Positions 9,759 to 19,325 of a stretch of DNA of 64,000 nt are shown one piece after another; within the stretch, counting starts at the first letter, position 1, and every line of letters starts with the position of its first letter. The position numbers and the translations under genes are program-made. The notes under the pieces are model-generated. The model worked only from the letters and a program-made list of their open reading frames with translations. It made no database searches and was not told the origin of the DNA. The DNA lies in the NCBI GenBank assembly GCA_002238585.1, contig MPMQ01000005.1:29634-93633 (forward strand), in the 5' to 3' direction. The stretch comes from Kistimonas sp. bin40 (GTDB lineage: Bacteria; Pseudomonadota; Gammaproteobacteria; Pseudomonadales; Endozoicomonadaceae).

Positions 9759-11540
9759 ATGCAACCTGTAGCCCCCGGGGCGGCAGTGCCCCCCGTTTCC
9801 TCGCAAAAAAAGGAGCACCCCGCTTTCCAGGGACGCCTCGTCGCCGGCGCCGCCTCTGTGTCACAACACCAGACGGAAACACACGAGCCCAGCCCCCCTT
9901 CAGTGACCGACAGACAACGCCAGACCAGTCGCACGCCTGTCGCTCGTCTGTCTGAGGCGGAACGCGTTGTGCCTGCACCACCTGCCTACCAAGGGATACT
10001 GACTTTCGAGCCGGATGCCTACCTTCCAGAGGTATTACGCAATGATCAAGCTATTGAAGACTGCTGCCAGCACTTCTTGCAACGACGTGAGGCCATGGAC
10101 AGACTGGGAAAAGAATATACGTTTCCACCGCTGTTGGTCACTTTGAAAAACGCGCAGTGCTTTATTCGTTACCTACAAGAAAACGATCACTTCCACACCC
10201 CTCTGACCCCGGCAGAGCACCGGGCTCTAATCCGGATGCAGCACATGGTGGACAGGACTCTGGAAGCCCAGACTCCCTACGAGCGCACACTGTTTCTGAC
10301 ACTCCTGCTGGTAACTGTTTACGATGTTCTGGTACAAAAGCACGTTCTTGGACCCGTATGTCAGGCCGCGCCGCACCTCACCCACCTCACCCACTGGCCC
10401 TTTCCTCATGCACCGGACATTTTTCTGTTTCCGTTTCGCGAAGAACCAGGAAGGGGTGTGCGCAATGTCGCTGCGATCGATCTGGAGGCACTGGTATCTT
10501 GTCGCTGGGGCGGGCTCAATCCAGAAGGAGAGGATGAAGCCCGAATACTCACTTCCCGAAGCTTCTGGTGCCTGCGCAATGAGCTGATCACAAACATGCA
10601 CGATAGAGGGCTCTTGCTCTGGCCCGTGTGGAAGACCTTCGATCCTGACGACCTGTGTCGTTTTGACGGGCTGCCGATATGCCCTCTGGCTTTAAGTGCC
10701 GACTACTGCCCGCCCCACATTGGGAACGCACTGATCACCCCCCTGACGAAAATGGGCCACGCCCTGTCAGACGCGCACCGCATTCCGTTGATGGGAAGCA
10801 CCCCGGAGTCGCCACTCGGCAACTGGAAAAAACGGCGCTGCTTACGACAACTGGTTCTTGACAGCCTGCCTGCGGCACTGCAACCGCTGCATCTGGAAAA
10901 AGCGCTGAGTATCCTGATGCACGAACTTCTATTCAGCAACTGCTCCCAGAGGGCCTGCCGCTATCTTGAGTCTCCCAGTTTTGTCGGCCTGCTATCCATT
11001 CTGACAATCGCCCGGATACAGAGCTGGCGCTTCTATCCCGTCAGCCACAGGGAAATAACCGGTGTATGTTCTGCCACGGCAGCTCTCTGGGCGCACAAGG
11101 TGTTCCAGCACTGGCAACAGTCTGCATCCGGGCACCTGCCCGACTGGCTGTCATGGGTACGCGCAGACAGGAGCGAGTCTCTGGAGCTGGAACGCCTGGG
11201 ACACGACTTCGTACGGAATGATCTCCCCCTACTCAAAAAACACCTGCACTTTCTGGAGCAACACTGGGCTGACCTCAGACAGCTCTTTCTGTCGCGGGCT
11301 GAGGTGCACCCTGCGCGGGAGCATCTCGGACAGCCCAGAATTTTCGCAACGCCCGATACTCCTCACCTTTCCTCTTCCATGCTTCCTTTTTTTTTCAAAC
11401 CGGGCGACTGCCCAGATCACAGCGACAGCGTGGACTATACGAACCTTGTGTATTTTTCCGAGCTGCATGTCCCGGAACGAAAAGGGTGGATGGAGGAAGC
11501 GACAGGTAGCTCAATTCCATCAGAGTGGGGCACCCCCTGA
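9759..11540 (+). CDS. Uncharacterised 593-residue protein
   Basis: I do not recognise the family. The start at 9759 is well supported by AAAGGTGG placed six bases upstream. The frame stays open further upstream to 8895, but that part lies opposite birA and is probably a shadow. The first 80 residues are low-complexity (Pro, Ser, Thr, Gln rich). The rest is a globular, mostly helical sequence rich in Leu, Trp, His and Cys, without a signal peptide or membrane segment. A disordered N-terminus on a unique helical body resembles secreted effectors of host-associated bacteria, but this is only an impression. It is divergent from birA and has no operon partner. Confidence 0.7.
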   Translation: MQPVAPGAAVPPVSSQKKEHPAFQGRLVAGAASVSQHQTETHEPSPPSVTDRQRQTSRTPVARLSEAERVVPAPPAYQGILTFEPDAYLPEVLRNDQAIEDCCQHFLQRREAMDRLGKEYTFPPLLVTLKNAQCFIRYLQENDHFHTPLTPAEHRALIRMQHMVDRTLEAQTPYERTLFLTLLLVTVYDVLVQKHVLGPVCQAAPHLTHLTHWPFPHAPDIFLFPFREEPGRGVRNVAAIDLEALVSCRWGGLNPEGEDEARILTSRSFWCLRNELITNMHDRGLLLWPVWKTFDPDDLCRFDGLPICPLALSADYCPPHIGNALITPLTKMGHALSDAHRIPLMGSTPESPLGNWKKRRCLRQLVLDSLPAALQPLHLEKALSILMHELLFSNCSQRACRYLESPSFVGLLSILTIARIQSWRFYPVSHREITGVCSATAALWAHKVFQHWQQSASGHLPDWLSWVRADRSESLELERLGHDFVRNDLPLLKKHLHFLEQHWADLRQLFLSRAEVHPAREHLGQPRIFATPDTPHLSSSMLPFFFKPGDCPDHSDSVDYTNLVYFSELHVPERKGWMEEATGSSIPSEWGTP

Positions 11541-12001
11541 GCGGCTCTCTCGACAATCAGCAACGCTTGCCCTGGCAACTCAGACGCCTTGGCGAAGAAT
11601 TCCTGTGGCTGTACATAAGACAGCGCACACGGACCCTGTTTTTTCCCAAAAGCGGAAGAAATAGAAAAAAAATCAGGCGCCAACGCGTACAAACGACCCT
11701 TTCCGGCCCGCAGGGGTTTACTGGAGGAAGGGTTGGCAAAAGTCGAAAGCCGCAGTGCCAGGTTTCGCATGACAAACAACCCAAACACCTGGAATCTCAG
11801 CACCCCCGTCGGCATCTCTCACGCACTTTGGGCATGAAACTGCCCCGCCTTCAAAGGACGGAAATTCTGGCTGCGCAACAAAAAGAAAACAACCGGCAGG
11901 CCAAGCGGCACCACAAACCACCATCTGCTGCACCATCCAGTCGATTGAGTGCGCTCCACCCTCGTCACCAAAAAGTCAGCACCCGGCAGCAAGTACCAAT
12001 G
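11541..12001. other. Gene-free stretch (461 bases)
   Basis: Between the unknown protein and lptM. lysA, which often follows lptM in gammaproteobacteria, is not here. Short open frames on the minus strand lack recognisable motifs. Confidence 0.4.
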
Positions 12002-12157
12002 TCATCCCAAGGGGCGGAAACTCCTCGCTGCCAGAGGAGCCGCCTGCCCCCCTGGTGTCATGGCCGGCGATGAGCTGACAGGAAGAGTAAGATTTCCTTT
12101 CTGACCACAGGCAGTCAACAGAAGACTCAGAAATATCAGCAGGGTTGTACGTCTCAT
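12002..12157 (-). CDS. lptM: LptM-type small lipoprotein (YifL family)
   Basis: A 51-residue lipoprotein. MRRTTLLIFLSLLLTACGQKG is a signal sequence with a lipobox (LTAC), and the mature start CGQKGNLTLP is the short motif that defines the family. LptM helps LptD form its native disulfides in the LPS export machine at the outer membrane. The tail is Ser/Pro rich as usual. A longer frame opens at 12277, but only the ATG at 12157 puts the lipobox at the right distance. Confidence 0.82.
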   Translation of the reverse strand: MRRTTLLIFLSLLLTACGQKGNLTLPVSSSPAMTPGGQAAPLAARSFRPLG

Positions 12158-12269
12158 GTGCGCAGCTCCAGTCGGATACAGTCGCGCCCAGTATAACCTC
12201 ATGAACACCCCCAACACCTCTTTACACTCTTCGCAAGCACCACCGTTGAACGCCCACTTCAACCAACCT

Positions 12270-12319
12270 CTTGACATCCTCCCCGTCCTGAAGGACGGGG
12301 CTTGCCGCGCACTGGGTCA
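12270..12319. repeat. IS200/IS605-like end hairpin, copy 1
   Basis: CTTGACATCCTCCCCGTCCT is followed by GAAGGACGGGGCTTGCCGCG. The CCCCGTCC/GGACGGGG hairpin after TTGACATCCT resembles the subterminal hairpins of IS200/IS605-family elements. The 50-base block is identical to 61028-61077. No tnpA or tnpB is present in the window, so this is probably a solo end or a MITE/REP-like remnant. Confidence 0.65.
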
Positions 12320-12958
12320 GGACGAGCGTCCAAGGAGAGTGGGAACCTTCTGACAACCGCGCCAGATCCCTGATACCTCTGGTTCCGGCATTAACCCGGG
12401 AGTCATTGACAGGCCGTCCATCGGAGAATCTGCCGGGCTACGCACACTGGCTGATAACCCACCCTCTGCCATCCCCCTGCAGGATGTGGGTTTCGGCTGG
12501 ATCGCTCCTGCCTGGCTGGTTTTTCACCATCCCTGGCGGCCTGTTGACTTACACCCGGCTCTATAAACATCCAAGAGCATCCTGCTCCCGAGGGGATCAC
12601 ACCAGCATCTCCCGCTTCTCCCGCTTCTCCCACTTCTTTGCTGGCCTATAACAGGGCTACCCCCCCAAAAAAGCACCCGGAAAACCATACTGTCACATCA
12701 GAAATGCAAAAGGCCTGGAAGTATCACGTGCGGGCACAATACCACCCAGTCCACAGCCCGGCACACCACAGTCATCCAGGCCTTTGTTGATGGAAGGGGG
12801 CCCGCACCTCTGTTTACAGAAACAAACACCTCCTGAGCACAGTCTGCCAGTCTCAGGCAGCAACAAACCCGGCGCGGATTCCATGCTGCCATCACAGCAG
12901 GACTGCGCAGACAATGGCAACAACACGCGTAAGACACCGCCTGCTGTTTTGCAAAGCT
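12320..12958. other. Gene-free stretch (639 bases)
   Basis: Between the hairpin repeat and the end of ubiA. Nothing supported on either strand. It contains a short CTCCCGCTT triplet (12609-12635). Confidence 0.4.
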
Positions 12959-13888
12959 TCAGAAAAAACAAAGATCGAGGACCGCCCCCGCAAATACAGC
13001 CCCGCCAGCCCATTGGTTTTCACAAAAAGCCCTGAAGCAGGCCGAAGGCTCCCGGCGCCGGGTCAACCAGGCCTGGCGGACAAACAAGGCTGCCATAACG
13101 CCCACCCCCAGATACCAACCGCCCCCGCTCTCCAGCAGTCTTCCGGCCTGCACCAACAACACACAACAGCCCAACTGCAAGAAAGCCACTACACGGGTAT
13201 CCCAGCGTCCAAACAGAATGGCCGTGGAGCGGATCCCCGCCTTGATATCATCGGCCCGGTCAACCATGGCGTATTGGGTATCGTAGGCAACCACCCACAA
13301 CAGGCACGCCAAAAAAACAACCCAGGATGCCGGCTCCAGTGGACGACCGCAGGCCGTCCATGCCATGGGAATGCCCCAGGAAAAGGCGCAGCCCAGCACC
13401 AGCTGAGGCAGATGCGTCCAGCGCTTCATGAATGGGTAGACAAGAGTCAAAGCCAAAGCCGGCAAAGACAGCATCACTGTCAGGACAGGAGTAGCCAGCA
13501 CCAGAAGAAAGGCGCACAAACCCAACACACAGGCCAGAACGAGAGCTTCTGTCGCACTGACATCACCTGTGACCAGCGGACGGTTGCAGGTCCTTGTAAC
13601 AAAACCATCCAGATGACGATCTGCGTAATCGTTGATGATGCAACCCAGGGCACGCATCAGAACAGTACCCAAACTGAACACAACAACCCAGCGGAGCCTG
13701 GGCCAGCCTCCCGAGGCCAACCACAAAGACCACAGCGTCGGCCAGAGCAGAAGGAAAGTGCCAACCGGGCGATCAAAGCGAGCCAGTTTCGCATAGGCCC
13801 GCAAGCGCGCTGACCATTCATGATTCAGAAACACAGCTTCCCTCTTTTCCTGGGCGCAATGGCGGCTGACCTGGCAAGAAGTATTCAT
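12959..13888 (-). CDS. ubiA: 4-hydroxybenzoate polyprenyltransferase
   Basis: Integral membrane enzyme that attaches the polyprenyl tail to 4-hydroxybenzoate in ubiquinone synthesis. About eight membrane segments are visible. The two Asp-rich, Mg-pyrophosphate-binding motifs are NDYADRHLDGFVTRTCNRPL and YDTQYAMVDRADDIKAGIRS. The frame opens at 13888 (309 residues). A GTG at 13834 giving MFLNHEWSARLRAY is closer to the family N-terminus. Either start overlaps ubiC, which supplies its substrate. Confidence 0.94.
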   Translation of the reverse strand: MNTSCQVSRHCAQEKREAVFLNHEWSARLRAYAKLARFDRPVGTFLLLWPTLWSLWLASGGWPRLRWVVVFSLGTVLMRALGCIINDYADRHLDGFVTRTCNRPLVTGDVSATEALVLACVLGLCAFLLVLATPVLTVMLSLPALALTLVYPFMKRWTHLPQLVLGCAFSWGIPMAWTACGRPLEPASWVVFLACLLWVVAYDTQYAMVDRADDIKAGIRSTAILFGRWDTRVVAFLQLGCCVLLVQAGRLLESGGGWYLGVGVMAALFVRQAWLTRRREPSACFRAFCENQWAGGAVFAGAVLDLCFF

Positions 13889-14375
13889 AAACTGACAGAC
13901 CGCCTTCTGGCAGGGAAAAAAACGAGCGACGCCCCCACAGTGGTTGGTTGCGCTCGTTCATGACCCGGGCAAAGCCGACAAAGCGCCGCTGCACAGTAGA
14001 GCGAGAGAACAAAAAGTGTCCCAGTGGCTTGTCTCCAAGAGAAAGGAGGCAGCTGGCACCACCATGCAGCAGATCTGCAGGCAATATACTGCGGGCAAAA
14101 ACCTGGGGCACACCACCGCACACCAGCAAAACTTCGCGAACATTGGCGCACGCAGCTGGTGAAATCTTCAGAAACCGACACTCATCAGGGGAGGGAACCT
14201 GCCAAGCCTGGCTTAGCAATTCCACTCTGAAGGCGCCGCCACACGAGCTTTGTAGACGCTCTGTCAGCGATCCTCCATGCAGCAGCCAAGGTTGTAAATT
14301 GGGCGGGATGGGCCAAGGGAGCATCTCTCTGGAATACCAGCAAATATTCTCCAGGCAAGCAGGACGGGCTGACAT
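13818..14375 (-). CDS. ubiC: Chorismate--pyruvate lyase
   Basis: Converts chorismate to 4-hydroxybenzoate and pyruvate, the first committed step of ubiquinone synthesis. The N-terminus (LQPWLLHGGSLTERLQ) aligns with the family pattern of W-L..-.S-T-R/L. FARSILP, LGHFLF and RRSFFS are the conserved core strands. The start at 14375 (MSARPACLENICWYSREM) gives 185 residues; E. coli UbiC has 165. Overlaps ubiA, so the two form one unit. Confidence 0.85.
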   Translation of the reverse strand: MSARPACLENICWYSREMLPWPIPPNLQPWLLHGGSLTERLQSSCGGAFRVELLSQAWQVPSPDECRFLKISPAACANVREVLLVCGGVPQVFARSILPADLLHGGASCLLSLGDKPLGHFLFSRSTVQRRFVGFARVMNERNQPLWGRRSFFSLPEGGLSVYEYFLPGQPPLRPGKEGSCVSES

Positions 14376-15183
14376 TATAGGGATCGCCTTGCCTTGATCT
14401 TGTCTTGATTTCGTGTTCTGGGAGGCGGGCCGAGGATGCACCAGAAAGCAGAAGCATGCAAGCCAGCAGTCGTCATCAGAGTAGAGCAGCCGTCCCTCTG
14501 CCACGTTTGCAGCACACTTCCACCAATCCGCAGTAGCGTTTGTCCGGCCGCACCCCTACCACAGCACCACGCTTGCCCCCAAAAAGGTCGCGCATAATTG
14601 AAGCACAAAGCTGCGCGTACTGCCGAAGGAAAATCCTGTAGAACATCAGTAGTTGCGCAAACCCACAACCGACAGCCGCCATCTGCCCCTCCTTTGCGTA
14701 CTCTTTGCGTCCAGTTCCCGGATAAAAGAACAGCAACGGGCAGGCGAGACCGGAGGCTGGGCAGCTACACTCACCTCCTGTCGATCGCGCTTGTGCCACC
14801 TGCCACCGCAAAGCCAGCACCCGACACAGAACCGAAGCTGCGCTGCCGTCAGAGAAACCCATCGCGCCGCTGAGACCGCAGGCAACCATGAACTGGCGGG
14901 AAGAGAAAAAATTCGTGCCGATAACGGGGGGCAACAAAAGCCACGGAACTCCAGGCGAAACATTCCATCTCACGAACAGCTCCCGGTTTTATACCATCGC
15001 CCACAGGTGCCGCTCCCGGGCGTGCGCCTGGACAAACATCAAACAGAAAAACCCGGCAGGGGAAGCTGTCACCACCCGCAAGTGCCAGATTGATTTTCCA
15101 TTACGTTGTTGCGCAACACGCTGCTTTCACTTCAAAATGCCCTGCACTTTGCCATTGAATTTTCCTAAAAAGAGGACAGGCTC
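14376..15183. other. Gene-free stretch (about 0.8 kb) between ubiC and brnQ
   Basis: Divergent promoter region of ubiC and brnQ. A minus-strand frame at 14476-14973 is open but Cys/Trp-rich with no motif. I do not call it. Confidence 0.4.
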
Positions 15184-16533
15184 TTGTCAGAGCAAACAAA
15201 CACTTCTTCCCCTCCCTCCCAAGCTCGTGCAAAACCTTCTGACATCCTCGCGATAGGATCGATGGTTTTTGCACTGTTTCTGGGGGCGGGGAACCTGATA
15301 TTTCCACCGTTTATTGGCCAGGCATCCGGCTCCGGGCTGCTGGCAGCTGTTGCCGGCTTTCTGCTGACCGGTGTTGGCTTGCCGCTACTGGGACTGGTGG
15401 CTTGTGCCCGGCTGAAAGGGGGCGGACTGCGCTCTTTCACCCGCGATCTTCCCGCCTGGATGAGCCTGGCAACAGGCCTGGCCCTTTACCTTTCCATAGG
15501 CCCACTGTTTGCACTCCCCAGGACTGCCGTGGTGTCCTGGGAAATGACCCTGGCCGACAGTTTTTCCGGTATGTCCCAGGGCCCGGCGCTCTATAGCGCC
15601 CTGTTTTTCGCTGCAACCCTGGGACTGGCCCTGTTTCCCGGCAAACTGATAGACACCATTGGCCGGATCATCACCCCAATTCTGGCAGTAGCTCTTGGCA
15701 TTATCTTTCTGGGAGTCTTGTTCATCCCCCAGGGATCTGCCTGGGGACATGAACCGACAATTGATGGAAATCTTTTCTTCTGGGGCGTCTTGCAGGGCTA
15801 TCAAACCATGGATGCCCTGGGCGCTCTGATATTCGGGGTTGTCATTATCGCGGCACTGCAGGAACGCGGCCTGGACTCCCCGCAGCAGATTACCCGTCAT
15901 ACAGTGCAGGCCGGCATGATCGCGGCCCTGGCTCTGGCTGTCGTTTACATCGCCCTGGCATGGCTGGGAGCCACCAGCCACAGCGTTGCTCCCGATGCCT
16001 CCAACGGCGCCGATATACTGTCCAGCTACGTCGAGAAGATGTTCGGGCAGAGCGGAGTGATTCTGCTGGGCGTGGCCATGACTCTGGCTTGCCTGACAAC
16101 AGCCGTAGGCCTTGTTTCTGCCTGCGCAAGCTATTTCAACGAACTGATGCCACGCCTGGGGTACAAGGGATGGGCCTCATTATGCGCGCTGGCCAGTGGT
16201 GTTGTTGCCACAGGCGGGCTTGATCAACTGCTGAAGATCACCTTGCCAGCTCTGATGGCTTTGTATCCCTTTGTAGTAGGACTGGTCTTGCTTGCACTGA
16301 TCCGGCCAAGACTCAAATCACCGGTTATCACTTCTCTCATGAGTCTGGTTCCCGTATTGATCGTAGGCATTATTGATGGCTTGTCCGTCGGGGGAGTCGA
16401 CTGGGCACGCACACTGGCCGACAACCTGCTCTCCGCCATGCCGCTGCACGACGCCGGTTTCGACTGGGTTATCCCCGGCCTGGCGGGCTTTGCTCTGTCC
16501 CTGGTCTTGTGCGGACGCAAGACTGACGCCTGA
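15184..16533 (+). CDS. brnQ: Branched-chain amino acid carrier (LIVCS family)
   Basis: Cation-coupled importer of leucine, isoleucine and valine. The 449 residues contain about twelve hydrophobic segments. Near the N-terminus is the family signature VFALFLGAGNLIFPPFIGQ, followed by LTGVGLPLLGLVA. The start is a TTG at 15184 with AAGAGG nine bases upstream, giving MSEQTNTSSPPSQ. No operon partner is present. A perfect palindrome at 16606-16638 follows. Confidence 0.93.
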   Translation: MSEQTNTSSPPSQARAKPSDILAIGSMVFALFLGAGNLIFPPFIGQASGSGLLAAVAGFLLTGVGLPLLGLVACARLKGGGLRSFTRDLPAWMSLATGLALYLSIGPLFALPRTAVVSWEMTLADSFSGMSQGPALYSALFFAATLGLALFPGKLIDTIGRIITPILAVALGIIFLGVLFIPQGSAWGHEPTIDGNLFFWGVLQGYQTMDALGALIFGVVIIAALQERGLDSPQQITRHTVQAGMIAALALAVVYIALAWLGATSHSVAPDASNGADILSSYVEKMFGQSGVILLGVAMTLACLTTAVGLVSACASYFNELMPRLGYKGWASLCALASGVVATGGLDQLLKITLPALMALYPFVVGLVLLALIRPRLKSPVITSLMSLVPVLIVGIIDGLSVGGVDWARTLADNLLSAMPLHDAGFDWVIPGLAGFALSLVLCGRKTDA

Positions 16534-16891
16534 TCGGTCAGCGCTCCTGATGAGTATGAGGAGCGTCTTTGGCAGGCAGTGATTTCCCCCTTTCCTGCAC
16601 AGAATAGATAAGGGGGGGGAAATCCCGCCCCCTTATCTGATTCCAGACAAGCCTCTCAGATTCCAGCCCCTCTGAAACCAGACCTTCTGATACTGCCCTC
16701 TATCCGGATATGCAGAAAAAGGCCAGATCCCGGAGAGGAATGGAATGCACCAACGGCTCTGCTCTCCCAAGTCCGTAGCGGCCAGGTAATGTCAATAATG
16801 CCACCACCTTGCCAGACTGCTGTCTCCAGCCATCTTCTTCAAAGCCGCCGGGCGGCAATGCTTCACCACTGACTCCTTTTCCCGAACGGCC
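16534..16891. other. Gene-free stretch with a perfect palindrome at 16606-16638
   Basis: An 11-base stem (AGATAAGGGGG with CCCCCTTATCT) closes a loop of 11 bases that can itself extend the stem. It sits 70 bases after brnQ and faces the end of gloC. It has no clear T-run, so it may be a bidirectional transcription end or a repeat. Nothing else is seen in this gap. Confidence 0.5.
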
Positions 16892-17539
16892 CTACCCCCG
16901 AATAACTGCATTCTCCCGCAATTCTTCACCTATGCTTGTTTCCGGCCCGTGACCCGTCACAACAAGGGTATCCTCATCCAGTGTGTAGAGGCGGCCACGA
17001 ATGGATTTCTCGATGGATGCATAGTCACCACCCCACAGGTCGGTACGCCCGACCGAACGGCGAAACAAGGTATCCCCCGCAATGAGGAGATTATCCCGCT
17101 CAAAATGGAAACACATAGAGCCTGGACTGTGTCCCGGCGTATGCATGCACACGCCATCACAGCAGGGCAGCGGATCATCATCCTGAAGCCAGAAGTCTGG
17201 CGCAGGAGCAGGCTGGTAAGGCACACCAAAAAGCTGACACTGCATTTCGAGATTGTCCCATAAAAACTTGTCAGCCTTGTGCAGATGGACACTGGCACCG
17301 GTTTTTTCTTTCAGCTCGCCACTGGCCAGAAAGTGGTCAAAATGCGCATGGGTGTGTATCAACGCCACTATTGTCAGACCAAGAGTCTGCACTTTATCGA
17401 GGATGATCTGGGCATCTCCCCCAGGATCAATAACCAAACAACGGCCGGTCGCAGGATCCCCCACAATGGTGCAATTACACCTGAGGGGACCCACTGGAAA
17501 AGACTCCCTGACCAGTGCTTGCGCCTTTTTCGTATGCAT
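16892..17539 (-). CDS. gloC: Metallo-beta-lactamase-fold hydrolase, GloC type
   Basis: A 215-residue protein, the same length as E. coli GloC (YcbL), a type II glyoxalase that hydrolyses S-lactoylglutathione in methylglyoxal detoxification. The zinc ligands are present: HTHAHFDH (about 61-68), the HTPGHSPGS His (about 134), GDTLF (about 155) and the GHGPET His near the C-terminus. The start ATG has AGAAGGACG upstream. It follows nadE by 35 bases and is probably co-transcribed. Confidence 0.85.
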   Translation of the reverse strand: MHTKKAQALVRESFPVGPLRCNCTIVGDPATGRCLVIDPGGDAQIILDKVQTLGLTIVALIHTHAHFDHFLASGELKEKTGASVHLHKADKFLWDNLEMQCQLFGVPYQPAPAPDFWLQDDDPLPCCDGVCMHTPGHSPGSMCFHFERDNLLIAGDTLFRRSVGRTDLWGGDYASIEKSIRGRLYTLDEDTLVVTGHGPETSIGEELRENAVIRG

Positions 17540-17574
17540 GAAAAAACGTCCTTCTGTGGGAATTGCGGACTGAA

Positions 17575-19203
17575 TCAGGCCCCGGGATTCCAGCCGTGCG
17601 TGATCGGATAGCGCCGGTCCCTGCCAAATCCACAGGGTGTTACCCGCGTTCCAATCGGAGACTGGCGGCGTTTGTATTCACTGCTGTCCACCTGGCGCAC
17701 CGTTTTGTACACCCTGTCCCGGTCATAACCGCGTTCCACAATTTGTTCTGCACTCAGACTCTCCTCAATGTACAGCTGGAGAATGGCGTCGAGCACTTCA
17801 TAAGGAGGCAAGCTGTCGGCATCAAGCTGCCCTGGCGACAGCTCTGCAGAAGGGGGGCGGGCGATGACCTGCTCCGGAATGGCACGGGAGAGCGTATTAC
17901 GCCAGCGCGACAGCTCAATGACTGATGTCTTGTACACGTCCTTCAGAGCGGCAAAGCCACCCACCATGTCACCATAGAGCGTGGCATAGCCCACAGCCAT
18001 TTCGCTTTTGTTGCCGGTCGTCAGAACAAGCTGGCCCTGCCTGTTGGATAAGGCCATCAGCAGCAGTCCTCGGCAGCGCGCCTGAATGTTCTCCTCGGCA
18101 ACGTCTGGTCCTGCTGCTGTCTGGAATTCCTCTCCCAGCGTCAGGAGGCAAGCATCATACAGGGCACAGATGGGGACCTCCCGGTACTTGATGCCCAGCA
18201 AGCTTGCCTGTTCTTTTGCCAGCTCCCGACTGAGCGAAGACGTGTAATGAAACGGCATCATTACAGCTTCCACGTGTTCGGCTCCCAGGGCATCGACAGC
18301 AATCGCCAGCGTCAGGGCCGAATCGATCCCTCCCGACAGCCCCAGAATAACGCCACCGAAACCGTTCTTGCCGACGTAGTCGCGGACACCCAGCACAAGA
18401 CTGTCATACAGCTGGGCGCAAGCAGGTTTGGGTTTGGCTCTGGGGCCTGCCGCGAAAGCACCGAGTGCCGGATCAAAAACAGCTTCCAGCAGGCACGCCT
18501 CATGACTGGGTGCCGTAGCAGCCAGGGTCCCATCCCCATTGATAACGAAAGAGCCGCCGTCAAAAACCAGATCGTCCTGACCGCCTACCTGGTTCACATA
18601 CACGACAGGAAGCCCTGTTTCCCGGCAGCGTGCCTGGAGCGTCTTGTGGCGCGCCGCCTGCTTATGCTGGTGAAACGGAGATGCACTCAGATTGAGAACC
18701 AGTTGAGCACCCAGGCTTTTCAAGGCCGCAACGGCGTCGGGAAACCAGACGTCTTCACAGATGGTCAAGCCTATCTGCACACCTTTGCAACTGAAACAAA
18801 CAGCATCCTCCCCTTGTGCAAAATAGCGCTTCTCGTCAAATACCTGATAATTCGGGAGGTGGTGTTTACTGTAGCGAGCCACAACTTCACCCTGACGCAG
18901 TACGACAGCCTGATTCATCAGCCCCCGTTGCTGGCAGCGCCACGGCATCCCCAGCACCAGATCAACACCCTCCACTGTCTTCAACAGCGCCAATGCTTGC
19001 TTGATCCGCACATCGAGACTGGGACGCAGCAAAAGATCTTCCGCCGGGTAGCCACAGAGCGTCAGCTCCGGATAAACAACAATATCCGCGTTATAAGACG
19101 CACGCGCCTGACGCGCAGCCTCGGCTACTTTGTGGGCATTGCCTTCAACATCTCCTGCCAGAGTATTCAGCTGTGCAAGAACGATACGCAAAACAGTCGC
19201 CAC
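17575..19203 (-). CDS. nadE: Glutamine-dependent NAD(+) synthetase
   Basis: Final step of NAD synthesis: amidates deamido-NAD using ammonia from glutamine. The N-terminal nitrilase-like domain (1-265) has the catalytic Glu in YPELTLCGYP and the Cys in TICEDVWFPD. The C-terminal synthetase domain has the P-loop LGLSGGIDSALT and ends GFGRDRRYPITHG. The 542 residues are normal for the two-domain form. The GTG start at 19203 is preceded by GGGGAGGGG. A pyrimidine-rich tract lies just upstream. Confidence 0.96.
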   Translation of the reverse strand: MATVLRIVLAQLNTLAGDVEGNAHKVAEAARQARASYNADIVVYPELTLCGYPAEDLLLRPSLDVRIKQALALLKTVEGVDLVLGMPWRCQQRGLMNQAVVLRQGEVVARYSKHHLPNYQVFDEKRYFAQGEDAVCFSCKGVQIGLTICEDVWFPDAVAALKSLGAQLVLNLSASPFHQHKQAARHKTLQARCRETGLPVVYVNQVGGQDDLVFDGGSFVINGDGTLAATAPSHEACLLEAVFDPALGAFAAGPRAKPKPACAQLYDSLVLGVRDYVGKNGFGGVILGLSGGIDSALTLAIAVDALGAEHVEAVMMPFHYTSSLSRELAKEQASLLGIKYREVPICALYDACLLTLGEEFQTAAGPDVAEENIQARCRGLLLMALSNRQGQLVLTTGNKSEMAVGYATLYGDMVGGFAALKDVYKTSVIELSRWRNTLSRAIPEQVIARPPSAELSPGQLDADSLPPYEVLDAILQLYIEESLSAEQIVERGYDRDRVYKTVRQVDSSEYKRRQSPIGTRVTPCGFGRDRRYPITHGWNPGA

Positions 19204-19222
19204 AACCCCTCCCCAAAGGCTG

Positions 19223-19268
19223 AAAAAAAAGAAAAGGAAGAATAGAAAAGAAAAGAAAAGAAAAAAGA
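19223..19268. repeat. Homopurine tract with AAAAG repeats upstream of nadE
   Basis: The plus strand is almost pure A/G, with AAAAG pentamers (19246-19265) flanked by runs of 6 and 8 A. It lies 20-65 bases before the nadE start, read as a T/C tract on the coding strand. Slippage here could alter promoter spacing. No function is proven. Confidence 0.6.
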
Positions 19269-19325
19269 GCCGTCCACACGGGAAAGGCTACCTGCGGGGC
19301 ACAGCCTTCCCGGTCGGCCGGATGA

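Noticed and set aside
14476..14973. 165-codon minus-strand frame between ubiC and brnQ
   Set aside because: No start context, unusual Cys/Trp content, overlapping equally long frames on both strands.
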